A DNA stretch of 64,000 nucleotides from Acanthopleuribacter pedis (GTDB lineage Bacteria > Acidobacteriota > Holophagae > Acanthopleuribacterales > Acanthopleuribacteraceae): contig NZ_JAFREP010000004.1 in NCBI RefSeq assembly GCF_017377855.1, positions 429,474 to 493,473 on the forward strand, given 5' to 3'. Shown piece after piece: positions 25,024-34,926 of the stretch. Every line of letters begins with the position of its first letter. The first letter of the stretch is position 1. Below the pieces are notes generated by a model. It ran no database searches and was not told where the DNA came from. It worked only from the letters and a program-made list of their open reading frames with translations. The position numbers and the translations under genes are program-made.

Positions 25024-25276
25024 CCCGCATTTCTCACGAGGGTTCGTCGCGAGAAGCTGAAAGCCTTGTGCGTCCGGAGATTATGACCAAGCGCAAACGG
25101 AGCGGGGCCGACCCTTCGCGGCGGGGCCCTTCGGCGCAGCAGCGCTACGTTGCGTATTGTTCGACTGAGTCATGCGGATGGCCGCCCCGAGGAAGGCCGC
25201 CCCGCGGATGGCCGCCCCCTCGTAATTGCATGGCTTTCGGCTTCGTATCAGAATTCCTTGTGAGAAATGCGGGCTA
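25020..25276. mobile_element. element A copy after the DUF5916 gene
   Basis: CTAGCCCGCATTTCTCAC to GTGAGAAATGCGGGCTAG. The interior has GGGGCCGACCCTTCGCGG-type and GGATGGCCGCCCCG-type 15-bp repeats and the central GCAGCAGCGCTACG palindrome. The CTAG at the left end contains the stop codon of the preceding gene. Confidence 0.82.
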
Positions 25277-25370
25277 GCCTGGATGGATCAAGGGACGCCG
25301 CTCGGCGGATACCCGGCACGCGGGGTTGTGTCGGTACGCGGTGCGTTCAAAAGGACGTGGTTCGGCCCAA

Positions 25371-25424
25371 TAAAAAACGCGGATTGAGGCGAAGCAGGAG
25401 CCACTGCTTCTCTCAATCCGCGTT
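25371..25424 (-). terminator. intrinsic terminator of the 25449-25976 gene
   Basis: On the minus strand CGCGGATTGAG pairs with CTCAATCCGCG with an inner AGAAGCAG/CTGCTTCG arm, then TTTTTTA. Confidence 0.88.
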
Positions 25425-25448
25425 TGGAAAACGGGTGGGGCCGGGTGA

Positions 25449-25976
25449 TTAGGAAAAATCGCCTGCCCAGAGTTTGCGTACCCATTTGGAAAAAACCTCC
25501 ATCTGAACAACAAAAGCACTGTATTCTGGTTCTTTCCAAATGCCGTATTCGATTTTGGCGTTTTTGTTCTTTTTCGCTTGGTAGCGGATCTGATGCGAAG
25601 AAAAGGGAATCTTTTCACAGACCTCGGTAAGGAAGAACTTGCCTCTTTGTTGAAGCAATTCGTTACCGTCCCATTCAGGATTCACGCGTTGAATGCGATT
25701 TGGGCGACGCTTTTCGTACCACTTTGAAAACACCTTCATGCGGACAATCCAGTGCGTCCAGGTTTTGCGAATACCCATCTCTTCCCAGGAATCTTCGCAT
25801 TCTTTCGCTTCTTTTTTGAGTTTGACGGGACTCAGATCAAGCGCTTTGACAACATCTTTAAGGAAAAAAATACCTTCCTGTGAAAGCAAGGTCGGTTCAT
25901 CCCAGTCATCTTCGACTTTGCGAATCTGCATCTCGTCCGCGGCAAAAATGCGCTCTTCGTTTTGAACGTCAGACAT
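25449..25976 (-). CDS. protein with an internally duplicated domain, unknown
   Basis: A 175-residue soluble protein, acidic at the N-terminus. It holds two copies of a roughly 65-residue unit (about 27-90 and 100-170). Each copy runs WD..xLL.QxGxFFLxxVxxxxxxSxxxLxxxAKxxxxxxxxxGIxKxxxxxxxVxxMxVFSKWxxK. The spacing FFL, KEAK/YQAK and M(K/E)VFSKW is conserved between the copies. Strongly helical and Trp-rich. It may be a helix-turn-helix-like DNA-binding or structural module, but I recognise no family. It has its own terminator. Confidence 0.65.
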   Translation of the reverse strand: MSDVQNEERIFAADEMQIRKVEDDWDEPTLLSQEGIFFLKDVVKALDLSPVKLKKEAKECEDSWEEMGIRKTWTHWIVRMKVFSKWYEKRRPNRIQRVNPEWDGNELLQQRGKFFLTEVCEKIPFSSHQIRYQAKKNKNAKIEYGIWKEPEYSAFVVQMEVFSKWVRKLWAGDFS

Positions 25977-26659
25977 GTGTGAATATACCTCATAGCAATA
26001 ATCTACATGGTATTATGCCATTTTTTCACCCAAAGGAAAGCGCGTATTCGCAACGAAAGTACGGTTTGTTGGCGGATTACCTTCGGTTTGCTCCTGAAAA
26101 GGGAATATCTTGTGGCAAATCAGTAGTTCGCGCTGTCTCTGCTGTTACCTGAAAGAGTCAATTATCTTGAAAACGGACTTGCTCTTCTGTTGCGTTAGGC
26201 GCATTGAGGAGGATCCTTTGCGAATGGGCGCGTCGCGCACTATTTTCATACGGAACGGAAAAGGAGCGCGAGGCTTATGTTTTCCTGCTCCCAGCCGTGG
26301 TTGAATCGGGCTGGTTGGTCAACTGCTTGTTTTTATTGTGGATGGGTCGGGTGTAGTGCCCGGTCGGGAGACTTGCCGGTTCATTGTTTCGATGCCCTGG
26401 TTTGTACTGTTTGTTCTTTTGAGATCGGCCTATTTTCCAGATACTCGAAAGCCGGCGGCGGTTGGAACGACCGCGCCGGTTGGATGGATACCGATCCGCC
26501 CAGGTGAGAGGTTCCCCTCGAAACGGGCTGCTGAATCGGCACCCCGCATTCCTTGCTTTCTTCCATGATGCGCTTGTGTTAACTTGGCGCTAAACACTTA
26601 TCCTTTACACATATGTGAGATCGCGCCCTAGGGTGCCGCTTGAGGAATAAACGCCGTTT
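25977..26659. other. non-coding spacer
   Basis: About 680 bases with no convincing gene. It contains the divergent upstream regions of the duplicated-domain gene and the large histidine kinase gene. Confidence 0.4.
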
Positions 26660-29600
26660 ATGGAAAACCGACCAAAGAACGTAGGCCATGGGTTTCTTTG
26701 GTTTTACCTGTTGCTCCAGACCTTTGTATTGGGTGCCGACGTGCAAGAGACACGCTGGGTTCCGCCCGAGGCTTCGCTCAATTTTCACACCCTGTCGGTG
26801 GATGACGGCCTTTCCCAAAGTACGATTTACAGTATCTTGCAAGATCGTTTCGGCTTCATGTGGTTTGCCACCCAGGACGGGCTCAACCGTTTCGATGGTC
26901 GCGAATTTACCGTGTATCGCTCCGCGCGCGATGGGTTGCCCGAAAGTTTTATTTACAGTTTGGCCGAGGACCGTGCCGGCAACATTTGGATTGGTACCCA
27001 ATCGCGCGGGGTGAGTTGCTTTGAGCGCGAACGTGGGACTTTTACCCATTATTCCGTTCATGACCAAACCTCGGGTTTGCCCTCGGATCAGGTGAATTTC
27101 ATGATGGTTGACCGCCGCGATCAGGTGTGGGTTGCGACTGAAACCGGGGTTTGTGTGTTGGACCGGAAGCGGGGCGTTTTTCAGCCGGTACCGGTTTCGT
27201 CTGCTGCCGGGAAAATTCTCGACAATCTCAAGATACGCACCATGGCCGAGGATGATGCGGGTGGCATCTGGCTCGGTGGTGAACACCATTTATTACGGTA
27301 CGACCCGAACACGACGGAGTTGGGCGCGCATTTTCAGAACGCCGAGATCCGCTTGGATATCTATACCTTGAGTGCCGACCCCCGTGGCTTTTTGTGGTTG
27401 GGAACCAACAACCACGGCCTCGTTCGTTACACCGTTGCAAGTGGCGCCTTTGCTTCTTTTTCCACGTTTGACGCGGGTCAAGGGGACTCGGTATGGTCGC
27501 TCCAACCCGCGCCGGGTGATCGCCTTTGGATTGGTACTGAAAACGGGCTGGTTCTGGGTGAGAACATGCTGGCTGAACACCCGACCTTCCGGCGCTTTAA
27601 GCGCGATCCCTTGCGGCTTCGATCACTGCCGGGGGATGTCGTTTATTCACTCTACCGAGATCGCGCGGAGCAGCTTTGGATTGGCACCGTGGAAAGCGGG
27701 TTGGCCGTGTTGTCTCCGTCCTTTCGCGCGGTTCAGTGTTACACCACCGTGCCGGTGGTGGGTGCCGCCGAGGGAATGCCCTTGGGACGGGTCAGTGGTT
27801 TTGGCACGGATGCTGCCGGAAATTCTTGGTTGACTTCGGAACACGGGGTGTTCCGCTGGGATCGCGGCGGTGGTGGCTTTGTGCCATTTGTCCCGAGGGA
27901 TCCCGCGCTTCAACATGTTTTTCGCGAACAGCGCTTCGAAAAAATGCAAGGTGATCCCGCCGGCCGACTCTGGGTGTCTTCTGGAAACGGTTTATGGCGG
28001 ATTGAACCCGCAACAGGCGTCGCCAAACGCGTCCCTTTTCAGCAGAGTAGTGAGGACACCGCGGTTGTGATTTCCGCCTTACGCGCCTACCAAGGGCGTA
28101 TGTGGGTGGCCGTGTACGGCCGTGGTTTGGCCTGGGTTGATCTGGAAACGCAGGACGTTGCCTTCGTGTCGGACACCGAGACCCAAGGTGACCCACTCAG
28201 TGTTTTTGTGACAGACATGGCAGGTGACGACCAGGGCCGCTTGTGGGTAACAACCCAGGATTCCGGTTTGTATTGTTATGACACGGGGACGGGTATCGCC
28301 CGGAACTTTCGTTATGATCCCAAGAATCCCCACTCGCCCCCAACCAATGCTTTGAGCCAGGTGGTATATGTCAATGAACAGGATTTGTGGTTGGGCGGCT
28401 TGGATCGCGGTTTGATTCGCTTTAACCCAGGCACCGGTTCCGTGAAGGCCTTGCCCAAACACCTGCGGTTTGACAACTGGGCGGTCAACGCGCTCTATCA
28501 CGATCACCAGGAGCGCCTGTGGTTGTCGGGCAATGCAGGGCTTGCCACCATCGATTTATCTGCCGGCCGGGTGCGCACCTTTTCCGCGATTGACAATCTC
28601 CAGGGACGTGAATTCTCAACCTCGGCGATCCACGCGAGCGGGGACGGCTTGTTATGGTTCGGCGGTCTCAACGGTTTTAACCTGGTTGATACGCGCCGTT
28701 TCTCGGCGTCGGAAAAACCTGGCGGCGTGATGTTTACGGGTTTTACCCTCAATGATCGTTCACCGGCGGATTTTCCCTCCGCTGAATCGCTGAATCATGC
28801 GCGTGGGGCGCAACCCGTCACCTTGTCCTATCGTGATCGGCGCGTGTCCTTTGAGTTTGCTTTGCCAGGCGCGCCGCTGGAAGAGCCGATTCTTTTCTAC
28901 AGTAAATTAGAAGGTTGGGACGATGGATGGCAGGTTCACAAGCCGAATCGGGCCGTCGCAACCTATACCAACCTGAAATCTGGTGACTACGTGTTTAAGG
29001 TTCGTGCCGAACACCGCGACGGCCATTGGCGTACCGAGGAATCGTCGCTGCGGATCAGCATGCCGCCACCGCCGTGGCTCAGATGGTGGGCCTTCGTTCT
29101 GTACGCCTTGCCGGCCTGTATGTTGGTCGCCTTGGCTTATCAAACCTTGCGCCAAAAATTGGTTTTGGAGCGGAATCTAAACGAGCAATTACGCCAGAAT
29201 GATCGCTTCAAGGATGAATTTACCCAGTCGCTGGAGCACAAATTGGCGGCGCGGACCCAACAACTTGAAGAGAGCAACCACCAGCTCAAAAAATCCAACA
29301 ACGAGATGATGTTGGTGGAACAGATTGTGTTGGCGATCAACGAACAACTCGAAATTAAACCCTTGCTGCAAACCGTCACCGACAAGAGTTTGGGCCTTTT
29401 TTCCAACGCCGAGGCGGCGCTGTTTCTTTTGCGCGACGGGCGCAGTGAGCGCTTTTTGGCCGTGGCCGGTTCGGGCTTTAAAGAGGTCCCCTCGGCGACC
29501 GATTTCTTGACCGAGGATACGTTGATTCGCCAGTTCACCAATAACGGGCGGCGCCTGATCCCCGGCATTACCGTGTTGCGCTCCTTTCCCGGCTGGCGCG

Positions 29601-30658
29601 ATGAACCCAGTTTGAGTAAGTTCCGCGAACCCAAAGTTTTGCTTTGTTTGGGCGTGGGTGTTTCCGAGCGCGTGTTGGGTTTTCTGATTTTCTTTCACTA
29701 CGGCGACGCCGAGGCCTTTGATATTCAGGATAACCAGCGTCTGTCGCGTCTGTCCCAGCATTTGGCTTCCGCGCTGATTAAGGCGCAAATGATGGAAGAA
29801 CTGAAAGCCAAAAATTCTGAAATTCTGCGAACCCAGCGACAGTTGATTACCCAGGAGAAGATGGCGTCGCTTGGGACCTTAACCACCGGCATCGCCCATG
29901 AAATGCGCAACCCGCTTAATTTCGTGACCAACTTTGCGGAGGTCTCGCGTGAGTTGCTTGTCGAGCTGGAAGAAGCATGGCGGGAAGCGGCGCAGGATGA
30001 AGCGGAACAGGAGCGGTTGAGCCAGATTTTTGAGGAGTTAATCGCCAACGCGGAGACGATCCACAAACACGGAACCCGCGCGGCTTCGATTGTACAAAGC
30101 ATGATGGACCTGGTGCGCGGTCCCTCGGGGACCTGGCAGGAAACGGAATTAAACGGCATTGTATGGGAGTTTTCCCAGCTTGCTTATCGCGGTTTTCGGG
30201 CGCGCGATGAGTTGTTTTATGTGGCCTTTGACTATGCGCTTGACGAGAACTTGACCCACTTGGAAGCCAACCCCAAGGATTTACGGCGGTTGGTCATCAA
30301 CCTGGTCAACAATGCGATTGAAGCGGCCACCGAATCCAAACATGCTGAATCCGATGAGGTTTCGCCTCAGGTTTGGTTGCGCACCCACGGCGATGACCGG
30401 CGCGTGGTGTTCGAAGTCGGCAACAACGGGGGCTCATTTTCTCCCGAGATCAAAGAGCAGATGTTTAATCCGTTCTTTACCACCAAAGGTTCCAACAGTG
30501 GACACATTGGTTTGGGGCTTTCGATTTGTTACGACATTGTGGCCCAACACAAGGGTTCGATTGACGCCGAGATCGACAGTGACGGGTTAACTTGGTTCCG
30601 CGTGGTCTTGCCGCGTGCGCGGCGCGCCGACAAAGGCAGTCGACCGACCTATGGTTAA
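26660..30658 (+). CDS. hybrid propeller sensor histidine kinase
   Basis: A 1332-residue sensor. An N-terminal signal or anchor (WFYLLLQTFVLGADV) precedes about 14 Reg_prop blades (about 45-720, repeats like GFMWFATQDGLNRFDG and GNIWIGTQSRGVSCF), which form two periplasmic seven-bladed propellers. A Y_Y_Y domain (about 735-800) and one membrane helix (about 805-828) follow. Then come a coiled coil, a GAF-like domain (about 890-1035), a HisKA dimerisation domain with His1080 in IAHEMRNPLNF, and an HATPase_c domain with NNAIEA, GNNGG and GLGLSI. There is no receiver or AraC domain as in Bacteroides hybrid systems, so a separate response regulator must exist elsewhere. Bacteroides relatives sense oligosaccharides. 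Confidence 0.93.
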   Translation: MENRPKNVGHGFLWFYLLLQTFVLGADVQETRWVPPEASLNFHTLSVDDGLSQSTIYSILQDRFGFMWFATQDGLNRFDGREFTVYRSARDGLPESFIYSLAEDRAGNIWIGTQSRGVSCFERERGTFTHYSVHDQTSGLPSDQVNFMMVDRRDQVWVATETGVCVLDRKRGVFQPVPVSSAAGKILDNLKIRTMAEDDAGGIWLGGEHHLLRYDPNTTELGAHFQNAEIRLDIYTLSADPRGFLWLGTNNHGLVRYTVASGAFASFSTFDAGQGDSVWSLQPAPGDRLWIGTENGLVLGENMLAEHPTFRRFKRDPLRLRSLPGDVVYSLYRDRAEQLWIGTVESGLAVLSPSFRAVQCYTTVPVVGAAEGMPLGRVSGFGTDAAGNSWLTSEHGVFRWDRGGGGFVPFVPRDPALQHVFREQRFEKMQGDPAGRLWVSSGNGLWRIEPATGVAKRVPFQQSSEDTAVVISALRAYQGRMWVAVYGRGLAWVDLETQDVAFVSDTETQGDPLSVFVTDMAGDDQGRLWVTTQDSGLYCYDTGTGIARNFRYDPKNPHSPPTNALSQVVYVNEQDLWLGGLDRGLIRFNPGTGSVKALPKHLRFDNWAVNALYHDHQERLWLSGNAGLATIDLSAGRVRTFSAIDNLQGREFSTSAIHASGDGLLWFGGLNGFNLVDTRRFSASEKPGGVMFTGFTLNDRSPADFPSAESLNHARGAQPVTLSYRDRRVSFEFALPGAPLEEPILFYSKLEGWDDGWQVHKPNRAVATYTNLKSGDYVFKVRAEHRDGHWRTEESSLRISMPPPPWLRWWAFVLYALPACMLVALAYQTLRQKLVLERNLNEQLRQNDRFKDEFTQSLEHKLAARTQQLEESNHQLKKSNNEMMLVEQIVLAINEQLEIKPLLQTVTDKSLGLFSNAEAALFLLRDGRSERFLAVAGSGFKEVPSATDFLTEDTLIRQFTNNGRRLIPGITVLRSFPGWRDEPSLSKFREPKVLLCLGVGVSERVLGFLIFFHYGDAEAFDIQDNQRLSRLSQHLASALIKAQMMEELKAKNSEILRTQRQLITQEKMASLGTLTTGIAHEMRNPLNFVTNFAEVSRELLVELEEAWREAAQDEAEQERLSQIFEELIANAETIHKHGTRAASIVQSMMDLVRGPSGTWQETELNGIVWEFSQLAYRGFRARDELFYVAFDYALDENLTHLEANPKDLRRLVINLVNNAIEAATESKHAESDEVSPQVWLRTHGDDRRVVFEVGNNGGSFSPEIKEQMFNPFFTTKGSNSGHIGLGLSICYDIVAQHKGSIDAEIDSDGLTWFRVVLPRARRADKGSRPTYG

Positions 30659-30671
30659 TCGGGAAGAAAGG

Positions 30672-32675
30672 TTATTCCGCGTGGGCTAAATTTTGCCAGA
30701 GGAAGCGAGAGCCCTTGCGATCCCCGCGCAAGGCGAGCAGCGCGATTGGGGCGTCGGCGCGGACAAGGATCGCGTCGCCGGGTTCAGGACGCTCCCCCAG
30801 CTCTTCCAGAATCAACAGTGCTTTGCCGTTGGTGGGTAAGTCGGCAAGGGTTTGCGGGCGCCACACGCCGGTGACCTCGCCGTCCGGTTTCACCAACTCG
30901 ATGCTGACCTGGACCGATTCGGCCTGGGGATTGACCAGCGCCAGCCCGTCCCAGACTTGGTCCCAATCGCCGGGGAACAAACGCCACCGTTGGGCGAGGG
31001 TACGGGATTCCGCAACGAAGGCCGGGCTACCCTTGTCAACCGCGGCGTAAGCGGTGGTGAACACCAAGTCTTCTGAGGCGGTTAGCCGGCAATAGGCCGC
31101 GGGGTCGGGCCCAAACAATTCGCGCTGGTCGAAATCAAGGGTGACCCCGGCGGGTACATTGACCCGAAAAGCCGGTAGGGGTTGGCCGTCGGCCAAATAA
31201 GGTTGCAACAAGGCCTCTTGCATGCGGGTACTGTTGTTAAATACCGCGATTCGCGTGGTGAACCCGGCGTTCGGGCGGGTAAGGTGCGCGATCATCCGAG
31301 GGGCGGGTTCCGCAATGGTGACAGGGACGGGGACACGAACCGCGCCGCCGGGACCCTCGGCGATGAGGGTGATCTCGCTGCTTTCAAGCGGAAAGAGGGT
31401 GACACTATCCTGGGGCCCGAAACGTCGCGGGTCGTCGGCCAAGCGTACCTCGGTTGCGTTGGCCACGTCCCATTGGAGGGTTACCGGTTGGCCGGGCGGG
31501 GTGTCCGTCTCCGAAACCGCCACGGCGGTTACGTCCGGTTCCGTCAGGTTCCCCACGGAAAAATGATCCAACAGCGTTACGCCGAGGTGATCGACCTCGA
31601 CCAGCCAAATCCCGTGGGGCACGTCGACGGGGAGATGGACTTCCCAGTACCAGAAGGTGACCGGCAGGTGATCGACGCTTTGTTGCAAATCCCAGCTTTG
31701 GAACAGGGTTCCGTCAGGGCGACGAACCCGAAAACCCAATAATTGGTGCGCCCGTTGATCTCTCAAATAGGCACCCACGAAGGCGGACATACCTGGCTGG
31801 AAATAATCGAGTTGGTTGACCTCTTCGCGGTCGTGGCAGCCGATTTTCGGGGGATCGAAATGGGTCATCAAACGAATCATTTGCGATTCAAAATAAGCGG
31901 GTTGGTTCTGCCACCAGCTCCGGGTCGTGGTGGGGTTGTCGTCGCCGGCGAAGGGGTCCACCAAATTTCCATCGCGGTCCAGGACTTCAAAGTGCAGATG
32001 GGGGGCGTCGGAAAAACCCGAGCTGCCCGGAACGCCGAGGTATTCACCCTGCCGAACCCAGTCATTGATGCTTTTTTCCGTCAAACTCCCTTTTTTGAAA
32101 TGGCCGTACCAGGCGACCGAACCGTCGGCATGTTCGACGGCGACGGCGTTCCAGGAAGTATTGGATGCGGCGCTGCAATGCATGTCGTCGGAGCCGTCGC
32201 GTTTGGCGATGATCACACCGGAGGCGGCGGCAACGACTTCCGCGGCGTTGTCTTGCATTTGCGACCAATAGAAGGGCCACAGGAGAAAGTCGGTACCGGT
32301 GTGGTTGTAACCGTTGGCCAAGTCATAACTGCGCGAGCCGCCTTGGTAATCCACGACTTGGTCGGGGAACCCGGCGTTGTGGTCGACATAATTGCTGACC
32401 GCGTAACAGGCGTCGTTATCCCGACAGCGAATGGGTATCACAAAGCGCGGTGGTTGTTGGGTTTGAAGCAACGACGTGTTGGGGTGACGTTTGTCGCGTT
32501 GTTCGGTGACCGTTTGAAGGAAGGCGGTGCGCGCGGCGGGCGTCAAACAGGCCGTGTGGGGGCGGTGTGGCGGGTTTTGGGCTTGGACGGGTAAGCTGCT
32601 GAGCCAAAAAAGTGCGACCGACAAAAACGGCGCGAGGGGTGAGCGCAACCGGGGGCGAAACAAATTGCATAACAT
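30672..32675 (-). CDS. exported M23-family metallopeptidase
   Basis: A 667-residue protein with signal peptide (about 12-32). The peptidase domain (about 120-245) has the zinc motif HTGTD (His125, Asp129), YGHF (His192) and HLHFEV (His226, His228), all the residues of an active LytM/M23 endopeptidase that cuts peptidoglycan cross-bridges. The remaining 400 residues are beta-rich and Ig-like (PVTLQWDVANATEVRLADD). The C-terminal part recalls the adhesive or targeting domains of secreted proteins. Convergent with the histidine kinase gene, 13 bases apart. Confidence 0.87.
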   Translation of the reverse strand: MLCNLFRPRLRSPLAPFLSVALFWLSSLPVQAQNPPHRPHTACLTPAARTAFLQTVTEQRDKRHPNTSLLQTQQPPRFVIPIRCRDNDACYAVSNYVDHNAGFPDQVVDYQGGSRSYDLANGYNHTGTDFLLWPFYWSQMQDNAAEVVAAASGVIIAKRDGSDDMHCSAASNTSWNAVAVEHADGSVAWYGHFKKGSLTEKSINDWVRQGEYLGVPGSSGFSDAPHLHFEVLDRDGNLVDPFAGDDNPTTTRSWWQNQPAYFESQMIRLMTHFDPPKIGCHDREEVNQLDYFQPGMSAFVGAYLRDQRAHQLLGFRVRRPDGTLFQSWDLQQSVDHLPVTFWYWEVHLPVDVPHGIWLVEVDHLGVTLLDHFSVGNLTEPDVTAVAVSETDTPPGQPVTLQWDVANATEVRLADDPRRFGPQDSVTLFPLESSEITLIAEGPGGAVRVPVPVTIAEPAPRMIAHLTRPNAGFTTRIAVFNNSTRMQEALLQPYLADGQPLPAFRVNVPAGVTLDFDQRELFGPDPAAYCRLTASEDLVFTTAYAAVDKGSPAFVAESRTLAQRWRLFPGDWDQVWDGLALVNPQAESVQVSIELVKPDGEVTGVWRPQTLADLPTNGKALLILEELGERPEPGDAILVRADAPIALLALRGDRKGSRFLWQNLAHAE

Positions 32676-32867
32676 AACGACACCTGGCTTGAATCTTACG
32701 GTGAGGAGCTAATTTCCCCCAAATGTAGCAAAGCTCCTGCCAGGTGCCCATGAGGGTGCCCACATTTGGGAAGAAATGGGGAAGGGGGAGGTCGTCCCAT
32801 GCATTGGTGCAGGTGGTTTGCGCCGAATCGATGGGTTACCGAACAAAGGCTGCAGAGAATGCACCGA

Positions 32868-33635
32868 CTAAAAGTGGTAGGTTTTCCCCTGGATCCCCAT
32901 ATCGATGTTGGGGATGTTCAGCGCGGTCAACTCGGCGATCATTTGGTCTTCAAACATCGGTTTGATGTGATAAATCATGATTTTACAATCGCGTTTGAGT
33001 TTCTTCAGATCGGCTGCCAGCATGGCCGGGGTCATGTGGCCGCTGGCAATGGCGAGATCGTCCATGTGGTTGGGAAAGGAGCAGTCGACGATGACGGCGT
33101 CGAGTCGATCAATTTCATTGGCGACCTGCCACACGCGATCCGTGGTCGAGGTGTCGGCCGTGTATAGGATGCAGCCGCCGGTTTCGGTAGACGCGACAAA
33201 ATAGGCAAAACAGGGGACCACGTGGTTCACCGGGACCGCGGTGATGCGCAGGTGCCTAACAGAAAAGGTGATCTCGGGGAGGACCTCGCGAAAGGCCATA
33301 GTGGCTTCTTCGGCATTGGGCAATTGGGTGAAATCAGGCCAAATAACTTCGTTAAAAATATGTTGCTGCATGGCCTCGATCATGGCTTTGCCGGACCAAA
33401 TCTTGAGCGGTTCGTCGCGCAAGCCAAACATGTTATCGACCAAAAATCCGAGTGATAAAGTGTGATCTAAGTGAGTGTGACTAATTAAGATATCGGTGAC
33501 TTTTACCTGCCCGTCCAAGTTGAGTGTTTGGGTCAAACAGCCGGCATCAAGGGCGAGAAAATCATCAATGAGAAAGCTTGTCAGAAAACTAGTATCAGTG
33601 CTGCCGCCGTAGGCACCAAGGATTTCAACCTTCAT
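32868..33635 (-). CDS. MBL-fold phosphodiesterase (class II cyclic nucleotide type)
   Basis: A 255-residue metallo-beta-lactamase-fold protein. The metal motif SHTHLDH (His53, His55, Asp57, His58) is preceded by ALDAG, and later ligands appear as NHVVP, TADTS and YHIKP. The order and length match class-II 3',5'-cyclic nucleotide phosphodiesterases such as CpdP more than glyoxalase II or RNase Z. No signal peptide, so it is cytosolic. It probably hydrolyses cAMP or a similar cyclic nucleotide; substrate inferred. This would fit the cNMP-binding kinase elsewhere in the window. Confidence 0.78.
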   Translation of the reverse strand: MKVEILGAYGGSTDTSFLTSFLIDDFLALDAGCLTQTLNLDGQVKVTDILISHTHLDHTLSLGFLVDNMFGLRDEPLKIWSGKAMIEAMQQHIFNEVIWPDFTQLPNAEEATMAFREVLPEITFSVRHLRITAVPVNHVVPCFAYFVASTETGGCILYTADTSTTDRVWQVANEIDRLDAVIVDCSFPNHMDDLAIASGHMTPAMLAADLKKLKRDCKIMIYHIKPMFEDQMIAELTALNIPNIDMGIQGKTYHF

Positions 33636-33959
33636 AAATCAACCTAAGAACAAACAGGTATTTAGATGTTCTGGAACGAATTTTAACACAAAAAGGAACA
33701 CCCAATGTTGCCGCCCATGGGAAAACGCCGATTCTGTAACGAAAGCAACGGGAGAAGTGAGGTGGCGTGGAACCGCCGGTTCCGTGCTTGCGAGAACCGC
33801 GTCTGAAGCTTTGAAACCAAATGGGTTGGTTGACACGAAGGTCACCAGGAAGCTTATCGCCTGACCCGGCCAAAACCTTTACCCGGTGGGTGTGCCCAAT
33901 TGCGTTTTTGCCCAGCGCGCATCTGATGCAACCTATAACCTCCGCGCGTTATCGCGCTT
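33636..33959. other. non-coding spacer with element B remnant
   Basis: No gene. The last part (CTCCGCGCGTTATCGCGCTTCTAA, about 33938-33963) matches the right end of element B. Only this end is recognisable and element A starts in its terminal CTAA. Confidence 0.45.
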
Positions 33960-33963
33960 CTAA

Positions 33964-34181
33964 CCCGCATTTCTCACAAGGAATTCTGCCACGGGGCAAC
34001 CCATGCGATGACGAGGTAGCGGCCTTCCACATTACTCGGTCGAGCCGCCTTCGCCGTAGCGCTGCTACGCCGAATGGGCGGCCCCGCGAAGGGTCTGACC
34101 CCTATACCGTCTCTCGGCCGTCATCTTCGTTCTCACAAGGCTTTCAGTTTCTCGTGACGAATCCTTGTGAGAAATGCGGGC
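33964..34181. mobile_element. element A copy inserted at an element B end
   Basis: CCCGCATTTCTCACAAGGAA to TCCTTGTGAGAAATGCGGGC, flanked by CTAA on the left and TTA on the right. The interior has the CGCCTTCGCCGTAGCGCTGC block and one CCGAATGGGCGGCCCCGCG unit. Confidence 0.8.
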
Positions 34182-34595
34182 TTAAAGGTACAAAGCTTGT
34201 TCTCTCACGCGGGGCAAGCTGGGGTCGGGTTGGCAACACCTAACACAAACCGGTTTGGGTTCGGTTTAACAGGCCTTGGGGGAAACGTCATCGGCATGGC
34301 GAAGTACCGCCGCGTTCCCGTCTCCGTTTCCAGGCCGGCTGTTTGGTGAGCCCATCGTCCCCTGTGTCTTAGGTTGCTCGGTCCCGAGCTTTCTGTCAAA
34401 TACCCGCCCCTGTTTCATGATCTAGCGCACAATCTGAAATATGCAGGCATCTGGGGAAAAATGCGATTTTATGTCAAAAATTGTCGCGCGTCTTGTGTCC
34501 GGTAGGCGTGATTTTTCGCTTTGTCGTTTCCCGTGCACGTGCGGTCACCCTGTGAATTGGATCGAGATCGGGTCCGCTTGGGTATAGGTCACGAA

Positions 34596-34840
34596 ACCGC
34601 AATTCTCACAAGGAATTCTGCCGCGGGGCAAGCCATGCGATGACGAGGGGGCGGCCATCCGCGGGGCGGCCATCCGCCTTCGCCTCTGCTGCGACCCCGA
34701 ATGGTCGGACCCCGATAGGTCGGACCCCGAATGGTCGGACCCCGATAGGTCGGACCCCTGTGCCGTGGCTTGGTCGTAATCTTCGTACTCACAAGGCTTT
34801 CAGCTTCTCGCGACGAATCCTTGTGAGAAATGCGGGCTAA
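34596..34840. mobile_element. element A copy with alternating 15-bp repeats
   Basis: ACCGCAATTCTCACAAGG to CCTTGTGAGAAATGCGGGCTAA. The interior carries GGGGCGGCCATCCGC units and then four alternating units of CCGAATGGTCGGACC and CCGATAGGTCGGACC. The left end has lost the outer bases of the arm. Confidence 0.78.
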
Positions 34841-34926
34841 CCCGAGGATCAAAGTCGCTGTTCCCGGACCGGTGCCGGTGTAAAATAGGCGGGTCATTGC
34901 GGTCTCACCGCCTTGGAGGAACCTTT

